From Tabrizicola sp. (lineage in GTDB: Bacteria > Pseudomonadota > Alphaproteobacteria > Rhodobacterales > Rhodobacteraceae): a stretch of DNA of 32,460 nucleotides. Positions within the stretch are counted from its first letter, which is position 1; every line of letters begins with the position of its first letter. Under the pieces are notes generated by a model, which was given only the letters and a program-made list of their open reading frames with translations, had not been told where the DNA came from and ran no database searches. The translations under genes were made by a program, and so were the position numbers. This document shows positions 20,676-29,801 of this stretch, in pieces. The stretch spans positions 1 to 32,460 of the forward strand of contig JAAURK010000007.1 of NCBI GenBank assembly GCA_012032275.1, given 5' to 3'.

Positions 20676-21437
20676 TCAGACGCGGATCAGCCTGAACGCC
20701 GCCGACGCGCCCCAACCTGCCAGGGCGGCCATGACCAGCGACAGCATGCCGTAAAGCAGTGGCTGCTCTTGCGCCATGGTGAAGATGAACCGCTCCAGCC
20801 CTTCCTTGCGAACGCCGATCAGCCTGTCCTGCTTGGCCACCACCTTGCCGCCGCGCAAGAGGAACAGCCGCACCCGGTACTCTCCCTCGGTCAGGTTCGC
20901 GGGCAGCACCACATCGGTCCGGAACAGCGTATCCTCGAGAAGTTCCACCTTGCCCGACAGCAGCCGATACCGGTCTTCGTTCTGGCGCACCCGCAACAGC
21001 GCCTGGACGAAATCGGGCGCGTTGTCGGCCTCGGACGAGATACCCACGGCCCGGATCACCCGGTCAAGCGTGATCTGATGGCGCAGATCCTCGGTCTGGC
21101 TGAGGATATGGCGCAGGGGGCCGGTCGTGGCCACGGCATAAAAGCTTGGCGCGCTGTCCACCCGGACGGCGGCATTGTTGATCCAGATGCCGGCGACGCG
21201 GTCCTTGCGCCGCACGGTCACCGGCGTCGGGGGGCCTTCGACCGTCACGATCACCTCGAGCGGCGGCCCCCCGGGGACCGGGGTTTCCCGCTTGACCGCC
21301 CCGTAGATCAGGATCTCGGACCCGTCGAAATCGGCGGTGATCGACACGCGGTTCTGGCTGAGGCCGGAGATGATCGTCTCGGTTTCGGCGAAACCGGCGC
21401 CGGCCATCAGAAACAGGGCGAACGCGGCGCGGATCAT
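20676..21437 (-). CDS. TIGR02186 family protein (membrane-anchored, with signal peptide)
   Basis: AETETIISGLSQNRVSITADFDGSEILIYGAVKRE; C-terminal TM helix; ATGA overlap with the upstream TSUP gene. Confidence 0.85.
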   Translation of the reverse strand: MIRAAFALFLMAGAGFAETETIISGLSQNRVSITADFDGSEILIYGAVKRETPVPGGPPLEVIVTVEGPPTPVTVRRKDRVAGIWINNAAVRVDSAPSFYAVATTGPLRHILSQTEDLRHQITLDRVIRAVGISSEADNAPDFVQALLRVRQNEDRYRLLSGKVELLEDTLFRTDVVLPANLTEGEYRVRLFLLRGGKVVAKQDRLIGVRKEGLERFIFTMAQEQPLLYGMLSLVMAALAGWGASAAFRLIRV

Positions 21438-22354
21438 GGCAAGACCCCCGCGGTGACGCTGTAAAGCTCGGCCGGGCGAAGCAGAAGGTCGATCGCGATC
21501 CGCATCGCCACGGCCAGCACCAGAAGCGACAGCAGGATGCGCAGCTGTTCGGCCTTGAGCCGGAGGCCCACCCGCGCGCCGATCTGTGCCCCGACGACCC
21601 CGCCAAGGATCAGGAGAAGCGCCAGCAGCATGTCGACCGTCTGGTTGGTGACAGCATGCATGACCGTGGTGAAGGCAGTGACGAAGATGATCTGGAAAAG
21701 AGAGGTTCCGATCACCACTTTCGTCGGCATCCCAAGCAGGTAGATCATGGCGGGAACCATGACGAAGCCGCCGCCAACCCCCATGATCGCGGCGAGAAAG
21801 CCCACCAGCGCGCCCACCAGCAGCGGTGGTATGACGCTGATGTAAAGTCCCGAGGTGCGGAACTTCATCTTCAGCGGCAGGCCATGCGCCCAGGAATGGG
21901 TATGGGCGCGGCGGATCGGGGTTCCCGCCTTGCGCGTCCGCAGCAGGCTGCGCAGGCTTTCCTGGAACATCATCGCGCCGATGCCGCCCAGAAAGAGCAC
22001 GTAGGAGAGTTGCACGAAAAGATCGATCTGCCCGGCCCGGGTCATCTGCTGGAAGACCCAGATCCCGGCGGCCGATCCGCCGATGCCTCCGGCCAGAAGC
22101 ACGAATCCCATGCGGAAATCCACGGCCTTGCGCTTCAGCTGCGCGAGCACGCCCGACACGGAAGAGGCGACGACCTGATTGGCGCCGGTGGCCACGGCAA
22201 CCGCTGGCGGCACGCCGATGAAGAACAGCAGCGGCGTGATCAGGAAGCCACCCCCGACCCCGAACATGCCAGAGAGGAACCCGACGATCCCGCCGAGCCC
22301 CAGAATGACAAAAGCATCGACCGAAACCTCGGCTATGGGGAGGTAAAGCTGCAT
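21434..22354 (-). CDS. Sulfite exporter TauE/SafE (TSUP) family permease
   Basis: GGIVGFLSGMFGVGGGFLITPLLFFIGVPPAVAVATGANQ and repeat half VGALVGFLAAIMGVGGGFVMVPAMIYLLGMPTKVVIGTSLFQ. Confidence 0.93.
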   Translation of the reverse strand: MQLYLPIAEVSVDAFVILGLGGIVGFLSGMFGVGGGFLITPLLFFIGVPPAVAVATGANQVVASSVSGVLAQLKRKAVDFRMGFVLLAGGIGGSAAGIWVFQQMTRAGQIDLFVQLSYVLFLGGIGAMMFQESLRSLLRTRKAGTPIRRAHTHSWAHGLPLKMKFRTSGLYISVIPPLLVGALVGFLAAIMGVGGGFVMVPAMIYLLGMPTKVVIGTSLFQIIFVTAFTTVMHAVTNQTVDMLLALLLILGGVVGAQIGARVGLRLKAEQLRILLSLLVLAVAMRIAIDLLLRPAELYSVTAGVLP

Positions 22355-22437
22355 CTTATTGGCCCGATGGGGCGGAAACCTGCGGTCGTTCCCAAGGCTT
22401 GCGCGCCTTTGCCGGGGATGTCAAACCCCGGGCCCGA

Positions 22438-23241
22438 TTATCGCAGCACCTGCAGAAAATGCCGCAGGATGCGTTCCAGTTTTGCCGCACCGACCGGGGC
22501 CATCGCCTTGGTGTGATCATGACCGATCCGTTCGTCGCTGAGCCCTGCGGCCATGTTGGTGATCGAGGAGATCGCGGCGACCCGGAGCCCGAGGAAGCGG
22601 GCCAGGATCACCTCCGGGACCGTTGACATGCCGACCGCATCGGCGCCGAGAAGCCGGAGCATCCGGATCTCTGCCGGGGTTTCGAAGGAGGGGCCGGAAT
22701 ACCAGCAATAGACCCCTTCCGGCAGCGGAAGGCCGAGCGCCAGGGCCGCCGCGCGAAGACCCTGCCTCAGCTCCGGGTCATGGGCTGCCGTCATGGGCAC
22801 GAACCGCGCATCCGTCGGCTCGCCGATCAACGGGTTCAGACCATTGTAGTTGATGTGATCCGACAAGAGCATCAGATCGCCCGGCCCGATATCGGCGGTG
22901 AGTGAGCCTGCGGCATTGGTCACGATCACCGAATCGCCGCCCAGCGCTTTCAGGACGGCCAGCGGCAGCCGCATCGCCGCGGGATTGCCCCGTTCATAAT
23001 AGTGCTCGCGCGCGCCGAAGACGGCGACCCGGACCCCCTCGAGATCGCCGATCGTCAGCATCGGGGTATGGCCCGACACGGCGGAATGCGGAAATCCGGG
23101 CAGGTCGGCATAGGGGATCGCCGTGCCGGTCACCGCCCGACCGAGATGCCCGAGACCGGAGCCGAGGATCAGACCGAGCCGCACCGGCTCTGCCCCGGCG
23201 CGGGCCTGGATCAGCGAGGTGAGGGTCGCGGCATCGGTCAT
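22438..23241 (-). CDS. Purine-nucleoside phosphorylase
   Basis: LGLILGSGLGHLGRAV, REHYYERGN, VTNAAGSL, SGPSFETPAEIRMLRLLGADAVGMSTVPEVI, ISSITNMAAGL. Confidence 0.95.
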   Translation of the reverse strand: MTDAATLTSLIQARAGAEPVRLGLILGSGLGHLGRAVTGTAIPYADLPGFPHSAVSGHTPMLTIGDLEGVRVAVFGAREHYYERGNPAAMRLPLAVLKALGGDSVIVTNAAGSLTADIGPGDLMLLSDHINYNGLNPLIGEPTDARFVPMTAAHDPELRQGLRAAALALGLPLPEGVYCWYSGPSFETPAEIRMLRLLGADAVGMSTVPEVILARFLGLRVAAISSITNMAAGLSDERIGHDHTKAMAPVGAAKLERILRHFLQVLR

Positions 23242-23267
23242 CGGCGGTTCCGGTCTTGCTGGAGAGG

Positions 23268-23324
23268 CGGGGGTTTCACACCCCGCACCCCCGTGGGATA
23301 TTTTTGCCAAGATGAAGGCCATTC
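23268..23324. repeat. GC-hairpin plus CCCCGTGGGATATTTTTGCCAAGATGAA intergenic element, resembling interspersed elements of Rhodobacteraceae
   Basis: GCGGGG-GTTTCACA-CCCCGC arms followed by CACCCCCGTGGGATATTTTTGCCAAGATGAA; resemblance to other genomes is from memory, not searched. Confidence 0.4.
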
Positions 23325-24345
23325 AGCGTTCCTTGACATAGGCTTCGCCACCGGCGCGGGGCGGGATCGCCCTGCCGATGAAGCCTGCCAGGACGATCAC
23401 GGTCAGCGCATAGGGCAGCGCGTCGAGGAAAGGGACCGGCACCTTCAGCCCGGCGACACGTTCCACCACATCGGGCCGCAGCGCCAGTGCCTGGAAAAAG
23501 CCGAAGAGGAGGCAGGCCCAGAGTGCCGCAACCGGGCGCCATTTGGCGAAGATGAGGGCGGCGAGCGCGATATAGCCGCGGCCTGCCGTCATCTCCCTGC
23601 CGAAGCCTGCCTGTAGCGCGGTGGCCATATAGGCGCCCGCCAACCCGCAGAGGATGCCGGTCAGCGCCACCGCCGCATAGCGCAGGCCGGTGACCGAGAT
23701 CCCGGCGGTATCGACGGCGGCAGGGTTTTCGCCCACCGCGCGCAGCCGCAGGCCGAACCGCGTGCGGTAAAGCACCCACCAGGAGGCGGGAACCGCAAGC
23801 AGTGCCACATAGACCAGCGCGGAATGGCCGGAGATCACCTCGTAATAAAGCGGGCCGAGAACGGGCACATCGCGGAGCGATTCGGCAAAGGGCAGCGTGA
23901 TCGGGTTGAACCTTGCGTCGCCCGAAATCGGCGGCGTGCGGCCACCCTGACCGAAGAGGCGCTGCGCCACCAGGACCGTGATGCCGGATGCCAGGAAATT
24001 CAGCGCCACGCCCGAGATCAGCTGGTTGCCGCGGAAGGTGATGGAGGCTACCGCATGAATGAGCGCGAAGAGCAGGGATGCGAGGATACCGGCAATCAAC
24101 CCAAACATTACTGGCGAAATCACCACCACCTCTACCGAGGTGAGAGGAATCAAAAGGACAATGGACATGCCCGATGCGGCAACCGCGCCCGAGGCCATCG
24201 CGGCGGCCAGCATCTTGCCTTCCAGCCCGATATCGAAGATCCCTGCGCGTTCCGAGAAGAGCCCCGCCAGACAGGCCAGAAGCAGGGGCGTTGCCAGCCG
24301 CAGGGTCGAATCCAGAATCTGCAGGAGTGTTGCGTAATCCATCAC
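23323..24345 (-). CDS. ABC transporter permease (BMP/nucleoside type, YufQ-like)
   Basis: Multi-TM; ERAGIFDIGLEGKMLAAAMA, FRGNQLISGVALNFLASG, AVGENPAAVDTAGISVTGLRYAAVALTGILCGLAGAYM. Confidence 0.93.
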   Translation of the reverse strand: MMDYATLLQILDSTLRLATPLLLACLAGLFSERAGIFDIGLEGKMLAAAMASGAVAASGMSIVLLIPLTSVEVVVISPVMFGLIAGILASLLFALIHAVASITFRGNQLISGVALNFLASGITVLVAQRLFGQGGRTPPISGDARFNPITLPFAESLRDVPVLGPLYYEVISGHSALVYVALLAVPASWWVLYRTRFGLRLRAVGENPAAVDTAGISVTGLRYAAVALTGILCGLAGAYMATALQAGFGREMTAGRGYIALAALIFAKWRPVAALWACLLFGFFQALALRPDVVERVAGLKVPVPFLDALPYALTVIVLAGFIGRAIPPRAGGEAYVKER

Positions 24346-25445
24346 GCGGCCCCCAGTTTGTGGCTGCGGAAGAGGCCGAAGATGCGCGCCAGAAACATCC
24401 GCACCATCATGTCGAGCGCTCCGGTGAAAAGGATCACCAGTCCTTGCACCACAATCCGCATTTCAATGGGAATAGAGGTCCAAAGGCCAAGCTCGGCCCC
24501 GCCCTGATAGAGGAACCCGAAGAGAAGCGCCGCCAGCACCACACCGATCGGATGGTTCCGCCCCATCAGCGCCACCGCGATGCCGATGAAACCGGCCCCT
24601 TCCGATGAATTCTGCAACAGCCGCTCCGCTTCGCCCATCACGTTGTTGATGCTCATCATGCCTGCCAATGCGCCGGACAGGATCATCGTCACCAGGATGA
24701 TCCTGGTCGGATTGATGCCCGCATATTTCGCGGCCGCTTCCGATTTTCCGAAAGCGCGGATCTGGTAGCCAAGGCGGGTTCGCCACAGGATCGCCCAGAC
24801 CACGACAGCCATTGCCAGCGCGATGAACAGAGTCACATTGGCCGGCACCGGCCGTTGAAAGATGAGGTTGAAGCCCGGGATCTGGTCCAGCGTCGGCAGC
24901 TTGGCGCCGACCGGGAAGCGCGCTGTCGCCGGGTCCATCTGGCCTTGCGGGCGCAGCACGTCGACCAGCAGATAGACCAGCAACGCCGCCGCGATATAGT
25001 TGAACATGATCGTGGTGATCACGATATGGCTGCCGCGTTTGGCCTGCAGATAGGCCGGGACCGCCGCCCAGGCGGCGCCGAAAAGGGCCGCGCCCAGGGT
25101 GGCCGCCGCAAGCGCCAGCGTCCAGTGCGGCCAGGGCAGCGATAGGCAAACCAGTGCCACGCCAAGGCCGCCCAGCTGCGCCTGACCCTCGCCGCCGATG
25201 TTGAAAAGGCCCGCGTGAAAGGCGACGGTCACCGCCAGCCCGGTAAAGATGAAGCTGGTCGTGTAGTAAAGCGTATAGCCCCAGCCATAGGGTGACCCAA
25301 GCGCGCCATCCACCATGACCTCGAACGCTTCGACCGGGCTTTGCCCGATGAAAAGCAGGACCAGCGCGGAAATGATCGCCGCCAGAAGCAGGCTGATCAG
25401 CGGAACAAGGGCCACATCGGCCCAGCGGGGGAGGCGGTCCATCAC
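24342..25445 (-). CDS. ABC transporter permease (BMP/nucleoside type, YufP-like)
   Basis: AFHAGLFNIGGEGQAQLGGLG, ITTIMFNYIAAALLVYLL, RAFGKSEAAAKYAGINPTRIILVTMILSGALAGMM. Confidence 0.93.
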   Translation of the reverse strand: MMDRLPRWADVALVPLISLLLAAIISALVLLFIGQSPVEAFEVMVDGALGSPYGWGYTLYYTTSFIFTGLAVTVAFHAGLFNIGGEGQAQLGGLGVALVCLSLPWPHWTLALAAATLGAALFGAAWAAVPAYLQAKRGSHIVITTIMFNYIAAALLVYLLVDVLRPQGQMDPATARFPVGAKLPTLDQIPGFNLIFQRPVPANVTLFIALAMAVVVWAILWRTRLGYQIRAFGKSEAAAKYAGINPTRIILVTMILSGALAGMMSINNVMGEAERLLQNSSEGAGFIGIAVALMGRNHPIGVVLAALLFGFLYQGGAELGLWTSIPIEMRIVVQGLVILFTGALDMMVRMFLARIFGLFRSHKLGAA

Positions 25446-27013
25446 GCCGCTCCTTTTTCGGCGATCCCGGCCATCATCATCCCCAGTTCGCGTTCGTCGG
25501 TCTTTTCGGGGTCGCGGAAGCCCATGATATGGCCATCGAACATCACGGCGATCCGGTCGCTGAGGCTCATGATCTCGTCCAGTTCCACGCTGACCAGCAG
25601 GATCGCCTTGCCCTGATCGCGGAGTGCCACGATCTGTTTGTGGATGAACTCGATCGCGCCGATGTCCACCCCGCGCGTCGGCTGGCCTATCAGCAGAAGG
25701 TCGGGGTTACGCTCGATCTCGCGCGCGACGACGATCTTCTGCTGGTTCCCGCCGGAAAAGCTTTTCGCGGGGAGCCAGGGGTCCGGCGGGCGGACGTCGA
25801 AGGTCTCCATCTTCCGGCGGGTATCCTCGCGCAGGGCGTCATTGTCCATGAAAAGCGCGTTTCGCTGATATGCGGGATCGCCGAAATAACCGAAGGCGAT
25901 GTTTTCCCAGGCGGTGAAATCCATGATCAGGCCCAGGCGCTGGCGATCCTCGGGGACATGAGCGATGCCCGCGGCGCGGCGGGACTGGCCGTCGGCGCCT
26001 GCGCCGGACAGGGGCAGTTCGGCGCCGTTGAGGCTGATCCGGCCGGTGGCGCGCTCGATGCCGCCGAGCGCCTCCAGAAGTTCGGACTGGCCGTTGCCTG
26101 CCACGCCGGCGATCCCCAGGATCTCTCCAGCCCGGATCTCGAAGCTGACGCCCTTCAGCCGTTCCACCTTGTGCTCGTCACGCACCCGCAGGTCTTCGAC
26201 CTTCAGCACCACCTGGCCCGGGCTCGCGGGCTTCTTTTCCACTTCCAGAAGCACTTTGCGACCTACCATAAGCTCGGCAAGCGCCTCGGGGCTTGTCTCG
26301 GCCGTCCGCACGGTAGCGACCATCGTGCCGCGCCGCATGACGCTCACATTGTCGGTCGCCTCCATGATCTCGCGCAGCTTGTGGGTGATCAGGATGATGG
26401 TCTTGCCCTGTTCTTTCAGACCTTTCAGGATGCGGAACAGGTGATCCGCCTCATCCGGGGTCAGAACGCCCGTCGGCTCGTCCAGGATCAGGATGTCGGC
26501 CTGGCGATAGAGCGCCTTCAGGATCTCCACCCGTTGCTGATGGCCGACCGAGAGATCCTCGATCATCGCATCGGGATCGACATCAAGTTCGTAGTCGCGG
26601 GCAAGATCGGTCAGCACCTTCCGTGCCTTGGCAAGCGAGGTGTTCAGCAGCGCGCCCTCCTCGGCTCCCAGAACCACATTCTCCAGTACCGAGAAATTCT
26701 GCACCAGCTTGAAATGCTGGAAGACCATGCCGATCCCGGCGCGGATGGCGCTCTGGCTGTCGGGGATGCGGGTCGGGCGGCCGTTGATGTGAATGGTGCC
26801 CGAATCGGCCTTGTAAAAGCCGTAGAGGATAGACATCAGCGTCGACTTTCCCGCGCCGTTCTCGCCGATGATGCCGTGGATCGTGCCTTTCGGCACGGCG
26901 ATGTTGATGTCCTTGTTGGCCTGAACCGGGCCGAAAGCCTTGGAGATGCCCTTCAGTTCAATGGCGAAAGGGGCGGCAGTTTCCTGCCGCCCGGCATTCT
27001 CCATGTCAGCCAT
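25442..27013 (-). CDS. ABC transporter ATP-binding protein (tandem NBD, sugar/nucleoside type)
   Basis: Walker A GENGAGKSTLMSILYG, LSVGHQQRVEILKAL, LILDEPTGVLTP; second NBD with FSGGNQQKIVVAREI. Confidence 0.96.
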   Translation of the reverse strand: MADMENAGRQETAAPFAIELKGISKAFGPVQANKDINIAVPKGTIHGIIGENGAGKSTLMSILYGFYKADSGTIHINGRPTRIPDSQSAIRAGIGMVFQHFKLVQNFSVLENVVLGAEEGALLNTSLAKARKVLTDLARDYELDVDPDAMIEDLSVGHQQRVEILKALYRQADILILDEPTGVLTPDEADHLFRILKGLKEQGKTIILITHKLREIMEATDNVSVMRRGTMVATVRTAETSPEALAELMVGRKVLLEVEKKPASPGQVVLKVEDLRVRDEHKVERLKGVSFEIRAGEILGIAGVAGNGQSELLEALGGIERATGRISLNGAELPLSGAGADGQSRRAAGIAHVPEDRQRLGLIMDFTAWENIAFGYFGDPAYQRNALFMDNDALREDTRRKMETFDVRPPDPWLPAKSFSGGNQQKIVVAREIERNPDLLLIGQPTRGVDIGAIEFIHKQIVALRDQGKAILLVSVELDEIMSLSDRIAVMFDGHIMGFRDPEKTDERELGMMMAGIAEKGAA

Positions 27014-28005
27014 CAGAAGCTGGCAGCGGGGCAGGTGTTGTCGGACGTATAGTCATGCACGGCCAACTCGCCCGATTTGATCTTTTCGGCAGCCGCGTCG
27101 ACCGCTGCCTGCATTTCCGGCGTCACCAGGGCTGCGTTGTTGTCGTCCATCGCATAGCCGACGCCATCATTGGCCAGACCCATCACGTTGATGCCGGTGG
27201 TCAGCGCATCGCCCTCCTTGAAGGCTTCGTAGACGGAATTGTCCACGCGCTTCAGCATCGAGGTCAGAACCTTGCCGGGGTGCATGTAGTTCTGGTTGCT
27301 GTCGACACCGATCGACAGGATGCCTTCGTCCGCAGCGGTCTGCAGAACGCCGATGCCGGTGCCTCCGGCCGCGGCATAGATCACGTCGGCGCCCTGCGAT
27401 TTCTGCGCCTTGGCCAGTTCGGCGCCCTTGACCGGGTCGTTCCAGGCTGCGGGAGTGGTGCCGGTCATGTTCAGGATCACGGTCGCGTCCGGGTTCACTG
27501 CCTTCACGCCCTGCGCATAGCCGCAGCCGAACTTGCGGATCAGCGGGATATCCATGCCGCCGATGAAGCCCACCGTGCCGGTCTTTGACGCCAGCGCCGC
27601 CATCATGCCCACGAGATAGCTGCCTTCATGTTCGTTGAAGACCACCGATTTCACGTTTGGCTGTTCCACCACCATGTCGATGATCGCGAACTTGGTATCC
27701 GGGAAATCCGGGGCGACGGTGTTGAGGACATCCCCGAAGGCAAAGCCGGTCATCACCACCGGGTTTGCGCCCGATTCCGCGAGACGGCGCAGCGCCTGTT
27801 CGCGCTGGGCTTCGGACTGCATCTCCAGCTCCTTGTAGGAGCCGCCGGTTTCCTTGGCCCAACGCTCGGCACCATTGAAGGCGGCTTCGTTGAAGCTCTT
27901 GTCGAACTTGCCGCCCAGATCGTAGATGATCGCGGGTTCGGCCAGCGCCGCGCCTGCGGTCAATGCCATCGCAGAGGCGCAAAGAAGGAATTTCATCAGG
28001 CTCAT
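27013..28005 (-). CDS. BMP family substrate-binding lipoprotein/periplasmic protein
   Basis: Signal MSLMKFLLCASAMALTAGAALA; IIYDLGGKFDKSFNEAAFNGAERWAKETG; GGMDIPLIRKFGCGYAQGVKAVNP; TGTTPAAWNDPVKGAELAKAQKSQGADVIYAAAGGTG. Confidence 0.95.
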   Translation of the reverse strand: MSLMKFLLCASAMALTAGAALAEPAIIYDLGGKFDKSFNEAAFNGAERWAKETGGSYKELEMQSEAQREQALRRLAESGANPVVMTGFAFGDVLNTVAPDFPDTKFAIIDMVVEQPNVKSVVFNEHEGSYLVGMMAALASKTGTVGFIGGMDIPLIRKFGCGYAQGVKAVNPDATVILNMTGTTPAAWNDPVKGAELAKAQKSQGADVIYAAAGGTGIGVLQTAADEGILSIGVDSNQNYMHPGKVLTSMLKRVDNSVYEAFKEGDALTTGINVMGLANDGVGYAMDDNNAALVTPEMQAAVDAAAEKIKSGELAVHDYTSDNTCPAASF

Positions 28006-28152
28006 CGGTTGCTCCCGGTCGATTGTTGCTCTTGGCCGACAGGCATTCAGCGGCATGTTATCCACAGAGTCGCGCCGTGTCGGTTCGTGCCCAAACTTGG
28101 TCGGAGTCCGCGCGGGTGGTCAAGCGATATTCAGAGCTTTCATCCACAATGT

Positions 28153-28168
28153 CTGACCGGTTGGTCAG
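28153..28168. promoter_or_regulatory. Palindrome CTGACC-GGTT-GGTCAG upstream of BMP operon; candidate repressor operator
   Basis: Perfect 6-bp arms with 4-bp spacer, overlapping the rimI stop codon, ~150 bp upstream of the BMP start. Confidence 0.35.
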
Positions 28169-28602
28169 GTTGAACCAGGCTGCGCCGCATTCGGCAGCGA
28201 TCGCCGCAACACAAGTGCATCGACGGGCTGCCCCCCGGGGCTTCGGTAATAGCCGCGTCGCCGCCCGGCTTCGGAAAATCCGGTGCGGGCATAAAGGCTG
28301 CGGGCGGGCTGGTTGGTCTCGGCGACTTCGAGAAAGGCCTCCCCCGCCCCCCGCAGCCGCGCCTGATAGAGAAACCGGGTAACCAGCCGCGCGCCAAGCC
28401 CGCGGCGGCGGGCCTGCGGGGCGACGGCAAGTGTCAGAAGCTCCGCCTCGCCCGCCACCGCCCGGCCGATCAGGAAGGCTTCGGCCTCGGTCAGCGCAAA
28501 GCAGAGCGGATCGTTGAGGAGGTTCCGGAACGCGGTTGCGGGCCAGGGCGAAGGCGTCGTGAAGCACAGCGCGTGAAGGGCGGCCATCTCCTCCGCGGTC
28601 AC
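28165..28602 (-). CDS. rimI: Ribosomal protein S18-alanine N-acetyltransferase-like GNAT
   Basis: GNAT signature LAVAPQARRRGLGARLVTRFLYQARLRGAGEAFLEVAETNQPARSLYARTGF; 4-bp overlap with tsaB. Confidence 0.88.
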   Translation of the reverse strand: MTAEEMAALHALCFTTPSPWPATAFRNLLNDPLCFALTEAEAFLIGRAVAGEAELLTLAVAPQARRRGLGARLVTRFLYQARLRGAGEAFLEVAETNQPARSLYARTGFSEAGRRRGYYRSPGGQPVDALVLRRSLPNAAQPGST

Positions 28603-29180
28603 GGCAGGATCACCGGCGGAGGGTCAGAAGGCGGGCTCGCGTCCGCGCCGCGCAGGTAAAACGGGGCAGGGCGGGGCTGCGGGGTCTCAGCCCGCGCCGC
28701 ACCGATCAGCGCGATCGCATGGGCAATGGGATAGGCCGAGCGCGGCGCGTCATCAGCGGCCGCCCCGGCCAGCGGAACGATGGTGGCCTGACCTGCGCCC
28801 TCTGCCGTGAAATGCTGCACGTAAACCTCTCCGCGCCGTGCATCGTCGACGATCCGGACCGGGCGGGGCAGGCCATGGGCCAGCGCCTCCAGCCGCGTCA
28901 CCCCGACGGCCGGAATGCCAAGCCCGAGCGCAAGCCCGCGTGCCGCAGCGACCGATATCCGCACGCCGGTGAAATTTCCCGGCCCCGTCCCCACCGCAAT
29001 GGCCCGAAGCTCGTCCCAGCCGATGCCAGCCTCGGCCAGCATCTCCTCCAGCATCGGGATCAGCCGCTCTGCCTGGCCCTTCGCCATCGGCTCTTCCCGC
29101 AGGATCACCCGGTCGGCCAAGAGCAGGGCGGCCGCACATTGCGCGGCCGATGTGTCAAAGGCAAGCAGCGGCAACCGCAC
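28599..29180 (-). CDS. tsaB: tRNA threonylcarbamoyladenosine biosynthesis protein TsaB
   Basis: LLAFDTSAAQCAAALL, AIAVGTGPGNFTGVRISVAAARGLALGLGIPAVGVTRLEALA. Confidence 0.95.
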   Translation of the reverse strand: MRLPLLAFDTSAAQCAAALLLADRVILREEPMAKGQAERLIPMLEEMLAEAGIGWDELRAIAVGTGPGNFTGVRISVAAARGLALGLGIPAVGVTRLEALAHGLPRPVRIVDDARRGEVYVQHFTAEGAGQATIVPLAGAAADDAPRSAYPIAHAIALIGAARAETPQPRPAPFYLRGADASPPSDPPPVILP

Positions 29181-29183
29181 GGA

Positions 29184-29744
29184 TCAGGCGGCGACCGGCC
29201 GCACTTCCAGCACTTCGGGGATGTAATGGCGCAGGAGGTTCTCGATCCCCATCTTGAGCGTCAGGGTCGAGGAGGGGCACCCCGCGCAGGCGCCCTGCAT
29301 GTGCAGATAGACGATCCCGCGGTCAAAGCCGTGGAAGGTGATGTCGCCGCCATCCTGCGCCACGGCAGGGCGCACGCGGGTATCAAGCAACTCCTTGATC
29401 TGGCGCACGATATCGCCATCCTCGCCGGAATGCTCGGCATGGCCCGAGGCCGCCTGCTCGCCCTCGATCACGGCGGCGCCAGACTGGTAATGTTCCATGA
29501 TCGCGCCCAGAATGGCCGGCTTGATATGCTGCCAGTCCATATCCTCGGCCTTGGTCACGGTCACGAAATCGGTGCCGAAGAACACGCCCGTCACGCCGCC
29601 CGCCGCAAAGATGCGCCGCGCAAGCGGGGATTTTGCCGCCGCCGTCTCGCTGGGAAAATCGGCGGTGCCCATCTCCAGCACGGTCTGGCCGGGCAGGAAT
29701 TTGAGCGTGGCGGGGTTCGGCGTGGATTCGGTCTGGATGAACAT
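29184..29744 (-). CDS. NifU family protein (Nfu-type Fe-S scaffold)
   Basis: MFIQTESTPNPATLKFLPGQTVLEMGTADFP Nfu N domain; VRPAVAQDGGDITFHGFDRGIVYLHMQGACAGCPSSTLTLKMGIENLL with CxxC. Confidence 0.95.
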   Translation of the reverse strand: MFIQTESTPNPATLKFLPGQTVLEMGTADFPSETAAAKSPLARRIFAAGGVTGVFFGTDFVTVTKAEDMDWQHIKPAILGAIMEHYQSGAAVIEGEQAASGHAEHSGEDGDIVRQIKELLDTRVRPAVAQDGGDITFHGFDRGIVYLHMQGACAGCPSSTLTLKMGIENLLRHYIPEVLEVRPVAA

Positions 29745-29769
29745 GGGCTTTCTCCGACAGTTCCAGTCG

Positions 29770-29798
29770 GATATGCGCCTCGGCCCCCGAACTGTCAA
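29770..29798 (-). promoter_or_regulatory. Candidate sigma-70-type promoter for the nifU-tsaB-rimI genes
   Basis: Minus strand TTGACA (29798-29793), 17-bp spacer, CATATC (29775-29770); start codon 26 bp downstream of the -10. Confidence 0.5.
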
Positions 29799-29801
29799 GG
29801 A

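Noticed and set aside
25529-27052. 507-aa plus-strand ORF
   Set aside because: Antisense shadow of the ABC ATPase gene.
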